Assembly (NCBI RefSeq): GCF_039538145.1
Contig: NZ_BAABBV010000001.1
Location: 1,860,001-1,924,000, forward strand
DNA length: 64,000 nt
From: Gryllotalpicola daejeonensis
Lineage (GTDB): Bacteria > Actinomycetota > Actinomycetes > Actinomycetales > Microbacteriaceae
Reading direction: 5' to 3'
Part shown: one piece after another, positions 42,277 through 50,922 of the stretch
How positions within the stretch are numbered: position 1 is the stretch's first letter
How the letters are laid out: each line of letters begins with the position of its first letter
Notes under the pieces: generated by a model
The model's input: the letters and a program-made list of their open reading frames with translations, nothing else
What the model was told of the DNA's origin: nothing
Databases searched by the model: none
Position numbers and translations under genes: made by a program

Positions 42277-44247
42277 GTGAACACAGGCGCACGAACACGC
42301 ATCAGGCGGTCGGCTCTCGGCATGGCGGCACTGCTGGCCGTCTCGGGTGTCGGCTTCGCGGCATCCGCCGCTCAGGCATCCCCCCTTCATCTCCCGAAAC
42401 CCGGCGAGCCCGACTTCGGCCCCAACGTCACGATCGTCGACCCGAGCTGGTCGGTCGCCGACATCAACAAGGCGCTGGCGGCCGCGGGCGGCGAGAGCGA
42501 GTTCTCGACGAATCGCCACGCGGTGCTCTTCCAGCCGGGCACCTACGGCTCGGCGACGGGCACCGACGGCTCGACCCAGCCGACCGCGGACCTCGTGAAC
42601 GGCGCGGTGGGCTACTACGATCAGGTGGCCGGCCTCGGGGCATCCCCCGACGACGTCACGATCAACGGCGCGATCCACTCCGACGGCCAGGCGAACCACC
42701 AGGCGATGCCGTGGGCCGGCGGCGAGACCGCGCTCACCAACTTCTGGCGCTCGCTGTCGAACGTGAAGATCAACCCGATCCAGAAGGCGACGGAGGCCGA
42801 CATCCAGGCCAACACCTACGTCGACGGCGAGTTCCCGGGCGTCATCCCCGGCGTCTTCACCGAGGGCGACGCCGACGCCGGCCAGCTCACCTGGGCCGTC
42901 TCGCAGGCCGCGCCGCTGCGCCGCGTCGACGTCGCGGGCAACCTGTCGCTCTTCCCGCGCTTCGGCGGCTACTCGAGCGGCGGTTACCTCGCCGACTCGA
43001 AGGTGTCCGGCCAGGTGATCTCGGGCTCGCAGCAGCAGTGGTACACGCGCGACTCGTCGATCGGCTCGTGGAACGGCAGCGTGTGGAACATGGTGTTCTC
43101 CGGCGTGCAGGGAGCGCCGGCGCAGTCCTTCCCGACCCCGCCGATGACCACGCTGGCCACGACTCCGGTCACGCGCGACGCCCCGTTCCTCTATTACTCG
43201 GGCGGGCAGTACCGCGTGTTCGTTCCCAAGGCGCGCGCGAACACGAGCGGGGTGAATTGGTCGACGGATGCCTCAGCCGGCCGCTCCCTGCCCATCAGCG
43301 ACGCCTTCATCGCCAAGCCCAGCGACTCTGTGCAGAAGATCAACTCGGCCCTCGCGCAGGGCAAGAGCCTGATCCTCACGCCGGGCGTCTACCGCTACGC
43401 GCAGCCGATCGAGGTGAAGCGCGCGGACACCGTGGTGCTGGGCCTCGGGCTGCCGACCCTGGTGCCGACGCGCGGCAACGCGGCGCTCACCACGGCCGAC
43501 GTGCGCGGCTCTGTGATCTCGGGCATCACGGTCGACGCCGGTGCGAAGAAGTCGGCCGTGCTCATCCAGCTCGGGTCGCGGCACGGCGACTCGGGTCGCG
43601 CGCATGAGTCGCAGGCATCCGACCCCGCCCTGCTCTCCGACGTGTTCGTGCGCGTCGGCGGCGCCGAGGCCGGCTCGGTCGACACGGCGATCGAGGTGAA
43701 CTCGAGCCACGTGATCCTCGACGACATCTGGTCGTGGCGGGCCGACCACGGCACCGGAGTGGGTTGGACCCAGAACACCGCGAACAGCGGCCTCGTCGTG
43801 AACGGCGACGACGTCACCGCCACGGGCCTGTTCGTCGAGCACTACCAGAAGAACCAGGTGGTGTGGAACGGCGAGCGCGGCACGACCGTGTTCTACCAGA
43901 GCGAGCTGCCCTACGACGTGCCCAACCAGGCCGCCTGGACGGATCGCTCGGGCCGCACCGCGCGCGACGGCTACGCCTCGTACCGCGTCGGCGACCGGGT
44001 GCGCACGCACACGGCCTACGGCCTCGGTGTCTACTCCTACTTCAACCAAGGGGTCGACATCGTCGAGGCGTCCGCCATTCAGGGCCCGACGGCACCCGAC
44101 GTGAGGTTCGCCGACATGGTCACCCGCTTCCTCGACGGCAGCGGCAGCATCACGCACGTGATCAACGACCAGGGCGCCGCGGTGCGCCTCGCCCAGCCGG
44201 GTGAGGACGCGAACGTGGTCGAGACGAGCTACCTCACCTCGAACTAG
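42277..44247 (+). CDS. Secreted right-handed beta-helix protein (GH55-like fold, actinobacterial)
   Basis: A 656-aa secreted protein. A signal peptide ends at AAQA near residue 34. The body shows paired beta-helix halves: VTIVDPSWSVADINKALAAA-type pectate-lyase starts near residues 50 and 350 (KPSDSVQKINSALAQGKSLI), VLFQPGTYGS and LILTPGVYRY. This two-helix layout resembles GH55 and the actinobacterial proteins often misnamed adenylyl cyclase. The catalytic residues are not obvious. GTG has an AAAGGAG site 6 nt upstream. Divergent from the GH3 gene, it may act on the same external polysaccharide. Confidence 0.7.
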   Translation: MNTGARTRIRRSALGMAALLAVSGVGFAASAAQASPLHLPKPGEPDFGPNVTIVDPSWSVADINKALAAAGGESEFSTNRHAVLFQPGTYGSATGTDGSTQPTADLVNGAVGYYDQVAGLGASPDDVTINGAIHSDGQANHQAMPWAGGETALTNFWRSLSNVKINPIQKATEADIQANTYVDGEFPGVIPGVFTEGDADAGQLTWAVSQAAPLRRVDVAGNLSLFPRFGGYSSGGYLADSKVSGQVISGSQQQWYTRDSSIGSWNGSVWNMVFSGVQGAPAQSFPTPPMTTLATTPVTRDAPFLYYSGGQYRVFVPKARANTSGVNWSTDASAGRSLPISDAFIAKPSDSVQKINSALAQGKSLILTPGVYRYAQPIEVKRADTVVLGLGLPTLVPTRGNAALTTADVRGSVISGITVDAGAKKSAVLIQLGSRHGDSGRAHESQASDPALLSDVFVRVGGAEAGSVDTAIEVNSSHVILDDIWSWRADHGTGVGWTQNTANSGLVVNGDDVTATGLFVEHYQKNQVVWNGERGTTVFYQSELPYDVPNQAAWTDRSGRTARDGYASYRVGDRVRTHTAYGLGVYSYFNQGVDIVEASAIQGPTAPDVRFADMVTRFLDGSGSITHVINDQGAAVRLAQPGEDANVVETSYLTSN

Positions 44248-44262
44248 CGCGTCGCCCTGTCG

Positions 44263-44330
44263 GTTGCGCCACTGGCTTCCGCCTTGCGCCACTCGGATCC
44301 GAGGCGCGCATCGCGGAAGCCAGTGGCGCA
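44263..44330. repeat. Palindromic intergenic repeat, copy 2
   Basis: GTTGCGCCACTGGCTTCC (44263-44280) is identical to copy 1. Its arm from 44265 pairs over 16 bp with 44315-44330, and the centre holds CTCGGATCCGAG (44292-44303). It again lies between convergent genes. Confidence 0.75.
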
Positions 44331-44337
44331 CGCGGCG

Positions 44338-46164
44338 CTATTCGGCGGTGCCGTTCGCGAGGTCGGTGAGCAGCTGGTCGCCGGGGTTCACCTGGTCCCA
44401 CTCCGCGGTGATCTCGGCGCGCTCGAGCAGCCCCTCGATGCGGCGCGTGCGGCCGCGTGAGGTGAGCGTCACGACGGTGCCGGTCTTGCCTGCGCGGCCG
44501 GTGCGACCGGCGCGGTGCAGGTAGGTCTTGTACTCGTCGGGCGCGTCCGCCTGGATCACGAGGTCGATGTCGTCGACGTGGATGCCGCGGGCTGCGACAT
44601 CCGTCGCCACCAGCACGTTCACGCGGCCCTTGGTCAGCTTCTCGAGGTTGCGCGTGCGCTTGGACTGGTTGAGGTCGCCGTGCAGCGCGACCGCCGCGAC
44701 GCCCTCGTCCTCGAGGCCGTTCGCGACGTCCTCCGCGTAGCTGCGCGTGCGGGTGAAGACGAGCGTCTTCCCGTCGCGGTCGGCGAGCTGGCGAATGACC
44801 TCGAGCTTCTCGCGGTGGTCGATCACGAGAACACGGTGATCGATGGTGCCGGATGCCTGGTCCTCGCCGGCGACCTCGTGAACGGCCGGCTCGACCAGGA
44901 ACTCGTCGACGAGCGCCGCGACGCCCGTGTCGAGCGTGGCCGAGAAGAGCAGCTTCTGGCCGCCCTCCGCCGTCTGGCGCAGGATCGTCTGCACCGGCTC
45001 GAGGAAGCCGAGGTCGCACATGTGGTCGGCCTCGTCGAGCACCGTGATGCGCACGTCGGAGAGGTCGAGGCGGCCCTGGTCCACCAGGTCGAGGATGCGA
45101 CCAGGGGTGCCGATCACGATGTCGACACCGCGCTCGAGGGCGATGACCTGCGAACGCTGCGGCACACCGCCGTAGATCTGCGTGGTGAAGAGGCCGACGG
45201 AGCGCGCGATCGGCTGCACCGTGCGGTCGATCTGCAGCGCCAGCTCGCGCGTCGGCGCGAGGATCAGCGCACGCGGCGCACGGCCCTGCTGGCGCTTGGC
45301 GCGCTTGCCCTGCTTGATCTCCTCAGACCCGCTGCGCAGCAGACTCTCGGCGACGGGGGCGCCGAACGCGATGGTCTTGCCGGAGCCGGTGCGGCCGCGG
45401 CCCAGCACGTCGCGACCCGCGAGCACGTCGGGGATCGTCGCCGCCTGGATCGGGAACGGGCGGTGCGCCCCCATTCCGTCCAGCGCGCGCACGATGCCCT
45501 CGCCGAGGCCGAGGTCGGCGAACGTCACGTTCTCGACATCGCCGGCCTGCGTGGCCTGTGCGGTGAGGCGCTCGAGCACGACGTCGTCATGCGGGGTGAA
45601 GGATGCCTTCTTGTCGGCGTCCCCGTAGAAGTTGCTCTGGGGCGCTTCACGGCGCGGGGCACGGTCATCGCGGTCGAAGCGACGCGTGGCACGGTCATCG
45701 CGGTCGAAGCGACGCGTGGCACGGTCATCGCGGTCGAAGCGACGGGCGGGGCGCTCGTCGGGGTCGAACCGACGCGGGGCGCGGTCGTCACGGTCGAAGC
45801 GACGGGCGGGGCGCTCGTCGCGGTCGAAGCTGCGCGGAGCGCGCTCATCACGACGCTCGGGGCGGTTCGAGCGCTCGAAGCGGCGCTCGCCGCGGTCGTG
45901 CTGGCGCTCGCGATCGAAGCGGTCCTGGCGCTCGAAGCGCTCGGGGCGGCCGCTCTCGCGACGGTCGGCCGAGTGGCCGCGCGCGACGCGCGTCTCAGAC
46001 GACCAGCGGGATTTCTTCTGCGGCTCGTCGGCCGAGGCATCCGGTCGGTACCCGCGGTGACCGGCGCTGCGCGAGCCGGGCTTCACGCTCTTACGCGAAT
46101 AGGAGGAGTTGGGGTCGAAGTTCTTGGGGGCACGGCTGCCGCCGCGCTTCTCGTTCTTGGGCAT
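44338..46164 (-). CDS. DEAD-box ATP-dependent RNA helicase
   Basis: A 608-aa RNA helicase with a disordered, highly charged N-terminus (residues 1 to about 175) built of Arg/Asp-rich decamers. The core has the Q-motif region, GRGRTGSGKTIAF, APTRELALQ, LDEADHMCDLGF, LFSATL, DVAARGIHVDDIDLV and HRAGRTGRAG. The helicase may remodel structured RNA or ribosomes, as cold-shock helicases do. ATG at 46164 (MPKNEKRGG) is preferred over longer upstream frames. The decamer region is encoded by 30-bp tandem repeats. Confidence 0.9.
   Translation of the reverse strand: MPKNEKRGGSRAPKNFDPNSSYSRKSVKPGSRSAGHRGYRPDASADEPQKKSRWSSETRVARGHSADRRESGRPERFERQDRFDRERQHDRGERRFERSNRPERRDERAPRSFDRDERPARRFDRDDRAPRRFDPDERPARRFDRDDRATRRFDRDDRATRRFDRDDRAPRREAPQSNFYGDADKKASFTPHDDVVLERLTAQATQAGDVENVTFADLGLGEGIVRALDGMGAHRPFPIQAATIPDVLAGRDVLGRGRTGSGKTIAFGAPVAESLLRSGSEEIKQGKRAKRQQGRAPRALILAPTRELALQIDRTVQPIARSVGLFTTQIYGGVPQRSQVIALERGVDIVIGTPGRILDLVDQGRLDLSDVRITVLDEADHMCDLGFLEPVQTILRQTAEGGQKLLFSATLDTGVAALVDEFLVEPAVHEVAGEDQASGTIDHRVLVIDHREKLEVIRQLADRDGKTLVFTRTRSYAEDVANGLEDEGVAAVALHGDLNQSKRTRNLEKLTKGRVNVLVATDVAARGIHVDDIDLVIQADAPDEYKTYLHRAGRTGRAGKTGTVVTLTSRGRTRRIEGLLERAEITAEWDQVNPGDQLLTDLANGTAE
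45661..45840. repeat. Six 30-bp tandem repeats inside the helicase gene
   Basis: Units at 45661, 45691, 45721, 45751, 45781 and 45811. The first two are identical over 30 bp. On the minus strand each encodes a variant of RRFDRDDRAT. The array is in frame, so copy-number change would alter linker length only. Confidence 0.85.
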
Positions 46165-46434
46165 GGAAAAGCCACTGCTTTCTGAAGTTGTGCATGGGTC
46201 AGAGCTCGCTCTGCGACGAGGTCCGGGAGCGCACATCGCTCCTACCGGCGCCTCTGACATACAAACTTTGGGTTGCCCTCACTGGGCACATCAGAAAGCC
46301 GACCTGACCAGGGTAAGGCAGCTCTCCTGTGAGGTCGCCTGGCCGCGGCATCCCCGGTACCCGAACGGGTGTCACAACACCCAGCCGAACCGTGCTTATG
46401 ATCCCTGAGTTACACAGCAACGGGAGACGCCGAC
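46165..46434. other. Divergent control region between the helicase and esterase genes
   Basis: 270 bp with no gene. TATGAT at 46397-46402 is a plausible -10 for the esterase gene. The helicase may have a long untranslated leader of up to 200 nt, but I see no recognisable riboswitch or cold-shock element. Confidence 0.4.
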
Positions 46435-47394
46435 TTGGCCACGCACATCTCACCGGCGTGGCAGCGTTTCCGTCACCGGGGGCGCGCGCTCGCCGCTCTT
46501 TCCGCCCTCGCAGTCGCAGCCGCCGCACTGACTGCGTGCTCGGCGACGAAGGCCACGCCGACCGCTGCCGGGGCGCAGGGCGCACCCGCCGCAGTCGCCC
46601 GTAGCACCCCGCCACCCGGCGTCGTCGTGACCGCCGACGTGCCGTACGCCGGCACGCCGAACCGGCAGCAGCAGCTCGACGTGTGCGCACCGACCGCCAC
46701 GGGCAAGCCACGGCCCGCGGTGCTGCTGATCCATGGCGGCGGGTGGCACTCCGGCGACAAGTCCACGGTCGAGGACACGTGCGAGTGGCTCGCGCAGTCG
46801 GGCTTCGTGACCTTCAACATCGACTACCGGCTCTGGCCGGCCGCGCGCTATCCGGCGCAGCCCGACGACGCCGTGGCCGCACTGCGCTTCCTGCGCGCCC
46901 CGGCGACCGTCGCCCACTACGAGATCGACCCGACTCGCATCGGCGTGTTCGGCGGCTCGGCCGGCGGGCAGCTCGCGGCGTCGATCGCGCTGCGCGGCAC
47001 CGGCCCGCTGACCAGCGGTGACCGCGTCGCCGCCCTCGTCGACCTCTCGGGACCGATGGACCTGACCGGCTCGGTGACCCCGCACCAGGATGCGCGCCTG
47101 ACCGTCGACGAGCAGCAGTTCCTGAACTGCCGCAACCTCGCGCGCTGCGCCGCGGCGAAGGCCGCGTCGCCGCTGCGCGCCGTCACGCCCGACGACCCGC
47201 CCACCTTCATCGGGCAGGCGACCGTCGATTTCGTGCCGCGTGAGCAAGGGGATGCGCTGGCGCGCGCTCTGACGGATGCCGGTGTGCCGGTCACCGTCGA
47301 GACGACGCGCGGCCAGCTGCACTCGTTCGCGGTGCTGACGCCGAAGATGCGCACCGACATCGCGGAGTTCCTGCACCAGCAGCTCGGCCAGTAG
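46435..47394 (+). CDS. Alpha/beta-hydrolase lipoprotein esterase (BD-FAE/HSL-like)
   Basis: A 319-aa lipoprotein. The signal ends in the lipobox ALTAC near residue 35. The hydrolase core has VLLIHGGGWHSGDKS (oxyanion hole), IGVFGGSAGGQLAAS (nucleophile Ser in GGSAGG), and a C-terminal LHSF His. It is similar to arylformamidase/BD-FAE-type carboxylesterases. TTG at 46435 is supported by GGGAG 9 nt upstream. Likely membrane-anchored outside the cell; substrate unknown, and carbohydrate or plant-polymer esters are plausible. Confidence 0.85.
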   Translation: MATHISPAWQRFRHRGRALAALSALAVAAAALTACSATKATPTAAGAQGAPAAVARSTPPPGVVVTADVPYAGTPNRQQQLDVCAPTATGKPRPAVLLIHGGGWHSGDKSTVEDTCEWLAQSGFVTFNIDYRLWPAARYPAQPDDAVAALRFLRAPATVAHYEIDPTRIGVFGGSAGGQLAASIALRGTGPLTSGDRVAALVDLSGPMDLTGSVTPHQDARLTVDEQQFLNCRNLARCAAAKAASPLRAVTPDDPPTFIGQATVDFVPREQGDALARALTDAGVPVTVETTRGQLHSFAVLTPKMRTDIAEFLHQQLGQ

Positions 47395-47410
47395 TTTCTG
47401 CCGGCGCCGT

Positions 47411-47427
47411 CGAGTACGCCGTACTCG
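47411..47427. terminator. Short hairpin CGAGTAC-GCC-GTACTCG
   Basis: A perfect 7-bp stem between convergent genes. The 13-mer CCGTACTCGCGGG recurs at 47459-47471 in the 3' end of the RND gene. Confidence 0.45.
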
Positions 47428-47453
47428 CGGGAAAGAGCGCCGTTTAGACGCGA

Positions 47454-50400
47454 CTACTCCGTACTCGCGGGCTCTGCCGCGGCCGCCGCACGCTTCTGAG
47501 CCCGCCGCTCGCGCGCACCCTCGACGAGGTTGTACAGCGTCGGCAGCACCACCAGCGTCAGTACCGTCGACGAGACCAGCCCGCCGATCACCACGATCGC
47601 GAGCGGCTGCGAGATGAACGAGCCGTGGCCGGTGATTCCGAGCGCCATCGGCGTCAGCGCACAGATCGTCGCGAGGGCGGTCATCAGGATCGGGCGCAGG
47701 CGCCGAGAGGCTCCGTGCGCCACGGCCTGCGGCACAGGCATCCCACGTTCTCGATACTGGTTCACGAGATCGACGAGCACGATCGCGTTGGTCACCACGA
47801 TGCCGATCAGCATCAGCACGCCGATCAGCGACGCGACTCCGAGCGGGATGCCCGAGATCACCTGCAGGATGATCGCGCCGGTCGCCGCGAACGGCACCGA
47901 GACGAGCAGCAGCAGCGGCTGCCTGAGCGACTTGAACGTCGCGACCATGACGATGTAGACGATCAGGATCGCCGCGAGCAGCGCGAGCCCGAGCTGCGAG
48001 AAGGCCTCGGACTGACTCTGCTGCACGCCGCCGAGCTCGGCGGTGGCGCCGGTCGGCAGCTTCACTGCGGCGAGCGCGGCGTTCACGTCGCGGTTGGCCT
48101 GGGTCAGGTCCTGGCCGGCCGGAGTCGCCGTGATGGTCGCGCTGCGCAGCCCCTTCTGGGTCGTCACCTTGGTGGGCCCGGTGGCCTGGTGCACGTCGGC
48201 GAGGGTGTCGAGCGCGACCGGACCGGCGGCCGTCGGCACCTGAAGCGCCTTGAGCTCGTCGATCGTCGTCGGCGCATCGGGGTTGTTCAGATAGATCTTC
48301 AGCGTCGTCTGGTCGATGGCGATCGTGCCCACCTGCGTTGGCTGCATCGACTGCGACACGAGCTGGCTGAGCGCCACCTCGGTGAGCCCGGCCTGCGCGG
48401 CCTTGCTGCGGTTCACATCGACTGCGATGTAGGGCAGGTCGGCCGACAGCCCACTGCTCACCTGCGTCAGCGAGTGATACCCGTCGAGCTTTTTCACGAG
48501 CGCATCGGATGCCTGCTGCAGCGCCTCGTCGTCAGGGGCGGTCACGTCGATCTCGATGTCGCTGGAACCGCCGAAGCCCTGGCTCGACGCCAGCTGCACC
48601 GTGCCGACATCCTTCAGGTCCTTGAGCTTGCTCTTGATCGAGCTCTGCAGCGCGACCTGGTCGGCGTTCGGGTCGGTCGTGACGCTGAACGTGGTGCCGG
48701 AGCCGCCGCCTCCGAATGCATCGGCGATCGCGCTGCCGCTGCCGCCGACCGAGGTCTGCACGGTCTTGACCCCCTTGGTGTCACGCAGCAGCTGCTCGAC
48801 CGGCTTCGATGCCGCGTTCTTCGCGTCGAGGCTCGCCCCGGGCGGCAGGGTTTGATTCACCGTGAGGGTGTTCTGGCCGCTGTCGCCGAGGAAGTTGGTG
48901 GTCAGCAGCGGGCCCAGGGCGGCGGTGCCGACCAGCACGAGCACCGCGATGATCACGGTGAGACCCGAGTGGCGCAGGGTCCAGTTGATGATCGGCAGGT
49001 AGCCGCGCTGCAGACGCGTCGGGTGCTCGAGCTCGTCCGTGCGACCGGCCTCGATCTCGGCGTCGAGAGCCGCACGAGTGCCCTCTCTGAGCTTGGGCGG
49101 CCGAACGAACCAGTACGCCAGCACCGGCACGATCGTCAGCGCCACCAGAAGCGAGGCGAGCAGCGCGATCGTGACCGTGACCGCGAACGGCCGGAACAGC
49201 TCGCCCGTCACATCGCCCACGAAGGCGATCGGCAGGAACACCGCGACGGTCGTGATCGTCGACGCCGTGATCGCGCCCGCGACCTCGCGCACGGCCAGGA
49301 CGACGGTCGCCGCCCGGTCGGCCCCCGGCACCAGATGTCGTTTGATGTTCTCGATGACCACGATCGAGTCGTCGACCACACGGCCGATCGCGATCGTGAG
49401 ACCGCCGAGCGTGATGATGTTGAGCGTGTAGTCGCTCGCCCACATCACGATGAAGGTGATCAGCACACTGGTCGGAATCGAGATCGCCGTCACGATCGTC
49501 GACCGCACCGACAGCAGGAACACCAGGATCACGATCACCGCGAAGCCGAGGCCCAGCAGGCCCTCTTCGGCCAGCGACGAGATCGACTGGGTGATAAACG
49601 GCGCCTGATCGAATACCGTGGTGAGCTTCACGTCGCCGCCGAGCTTGTCGCGCAGCGACGGGATCAGGTCTTTGACCGCGTTCGAGACGTCGACCGTGTT
49701 CGCGGCAGGCAGCTTGGTGACGGCGATCGTGAGCGCGGGCTCGCCGTTCACGCGCGAGAGCGTCGTGGTCGGGTCCGTATTGAGAACGACGGATGCCACG
49801 TCGCCGATCGTCTTCGGCGCGGCCGGTTCCCCCTGCTGCGTCGGAGGCACCGCCAGGCCGGCGCCCGACGAGGCGGATCCTGCGCCCGCCCCTGCGGCTC
49901 CGGCAGCACTCGTGCCCGCTCCGGCAGACCCGGCACCGCCAGCACCGGCGCCACCTGCGCCAGCACCGGCGGCACCCGTTGCTGCCGAGGAACCGCCGCT
50001 CGCGGCATCCCCGGCCCCACTTTGCGCGCCCTGCCCGCTCGCCGCGCTCGGAATCAGCGGCAGCTTCTTGATGTCGTCGATCGAGCCGAGCTGCGAGCCG
50101 GCCTGCACCGTGAGGGTCTGCGAGCCGCTGGTGAGCTGGCCGGCGCCGACGAGCACGCCGTTCTGCTGCAGGGCGCTCGTTATGGCCTGGGTGCTGAGCC
50201 CCGCGGCGGCGAGCTTGGCGGTGTCGGGTGTGATCGTGACCCGCTGGCCGGCGAGGCCGATGAGCTGGGCGTCGTCGACTCCGTCGGCCTTCTTGATCTC
50301 GGGCAGCACCAGCCGGCTGATGTCGTCGCCGAGGTTGGCCGTGTCGTCGGTGCCGGTGGCCGCGATCTGGATGACCGGCAGGTCGTCGAGGCTCGCGCTG

Positions 50401-50786
50401 ATGACCTGCGGCGTGACGTTCGACGGCAGCGTGGAGGAGATCTGGTTGATCGCCTGGTTGATCTTCTGCTCGGCGGTGTCGAGGTTCGTGCCGTAGTTGA
50501 ACTGCGCCGTGATGAGCGACTGGTTCGTCGAGCTGACCGCCGAGGTCTGGTCGAGGCCGGGGACGCCCTGGATGGCCGTCTCGATGGGGGTGCTCACGTC
50601 GTTCGAGACGACGGCGGGGCTCGCGCCGGGGTAGGTCGTCAGGATCGCGAGCTGCGGGAACTGCACAGAGGGGATCAGCTCTTGCTTGAGGTTGGTCAAC
50701 GCCACCCCGCCGAAGATCGCGGCGCAGATCGTGATGAGCGCGATGAGCGCGCGGTTCCTCATGCTCAGGACGGCGAGGTTGTGCAT
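47454..50786 (-). CDS. RND superfamily efflux permease (HAE1/SwrC-like)
   Basis: A 1110-aa transporter with two repeats of a six-helix bundle and large outer loops. AcrB-type features are ELIPSVQFPQLAILTTYPGASP near the N-terminus and NIITLGGLTIAIGRVVDDSIVVIEN in the first bundle. An unusual insert of about 75 Gly/Ala/Ser-rich residues (roughly 245-320, DNA 49829-50054) interrupts the outer domain. No periplasmic adaptor gene adjoins it, as is common in monoderm bacteria. ATG at 50786 is favoured by GAAAGG 9 nt upstream. Confidence 0.9.
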   Translation of the reverse strand: MHNLAVLSMRNRALIALITICAAIFGGVALTNLKQELIPSVQFPQLAILTTYPGASPAVVSNDVSTPIETAIQGVPGLDQTSAVSSTNQSLITAQFNYGTNLDTAEQKINQAINQISSTLPSNVTPQVISASLDDLPVIQIAATGTDDTANLGDDISRLVLPEIKKADGVDDAQLIGLAGQRVTITPDTAKLAAAGLSTQAITSALQQNGVLVGAGQLTSGSQTLTVQAGSQLGSIDDIKKLPLIPSAASGQGAQSGAGDAASGGSSAATGAAGAGAGGAGAGGAGSAGAGTSAAGAAGAGAGSASSGAGLAVPPTQQGEPAAPKTIGDVASVVLNTDPTTTLSRVNGEPALTIAVTKLPAANTVDVSNAVKDLIPSLRDKLGGDVKLTTVFDQAPFITQSISSLAEEGLLGLGFAVIVILVFLLSVRSTIVTAISIPTSVLITFIVMWASDYTLNIITLGGLTIAIGRVVDDSIVVIENIKRHLVPGADRAATVVLAVREVAGAITASTITTVAVFLPIAFVGDVTGELFRPFAVTVTIALLASLLVALTIVPVLAYWFVRPPKLREGTRAALDAEIEAGRTDELEHPTRLQRGYLPIINWTLRHSGLTVIIAVLVLVGTAALGPLLTTNFLGDSGQNTLTVNQTLPPGASLDAKNAASKPVEQLLRDTKGVKTVQTSVGGSGSAIADAFGGGGSGTTFSVTTDPNADQVALQSSIKSKLKDLKDVGTVQLASSQGFGGSSDIEIDVTAPDDEALQQASDALVKKLDGYHSLTQVSSGLSADLPYIAVDVNRSKAAQAGLTEVALSQLVSQSMQPTQVGTIAIDQTTLKIYLNNPDAPTTIDELKALQVPTAAGPVALDTLADVHQATGPTKVTTQKGLRSATITATPAGQDLTQANRDVNAALAAVKLPTGATAELGGVQQSQSEAFSQLGLALLAAILIVYIVMVATFKSLRQPLLLLVSVPFAATGAIILQVISGIPLGVASLIGVLMLIGIVVTNAIVLVDLVNQYRERGMPVPQAVAHGASRRLRPILMTALATICALTPMALGITGHGSFISQPLAIVVIGGLVSSTVLTLVVLPTLYNLVEGARERRAQKRAAAAAEPASTE

Positions 50787-50855
50787 GCCCGGCATCCTTT
50801 CAGTGTTCGATAACGCGCGCCTGGGTGCGGTCACCTGGTGCGCCTTGTGCCGCGG

Positions 50856-50922
50856 GTCACCGATTCCGTCGCGGTGGGCGTTATTCGTGCGCCTTGCGCC
50901 GCTTGCGCACCGAATCGGTGAC
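50856..50922. repeat. Inverted repeat GTCACCGATTC-type, 3' side of the DUF559 gene
   Basis: GTCACCGATTCCGT (50856-50869) pairs, with one mismatch, with ACCGAATCGGTGAC (50909-50922). The same motif flanks the other side of the gene at 51871-51936. Confidence 0.6.

Noticed and set aside
47625..50813. A 1062-codon open frame opposite the RND permease
   Set aside because: Same reason: the permease is clear on the minus strand, and the opposite frame is rich in Arg, Asp and His with no hydrophobic segments.
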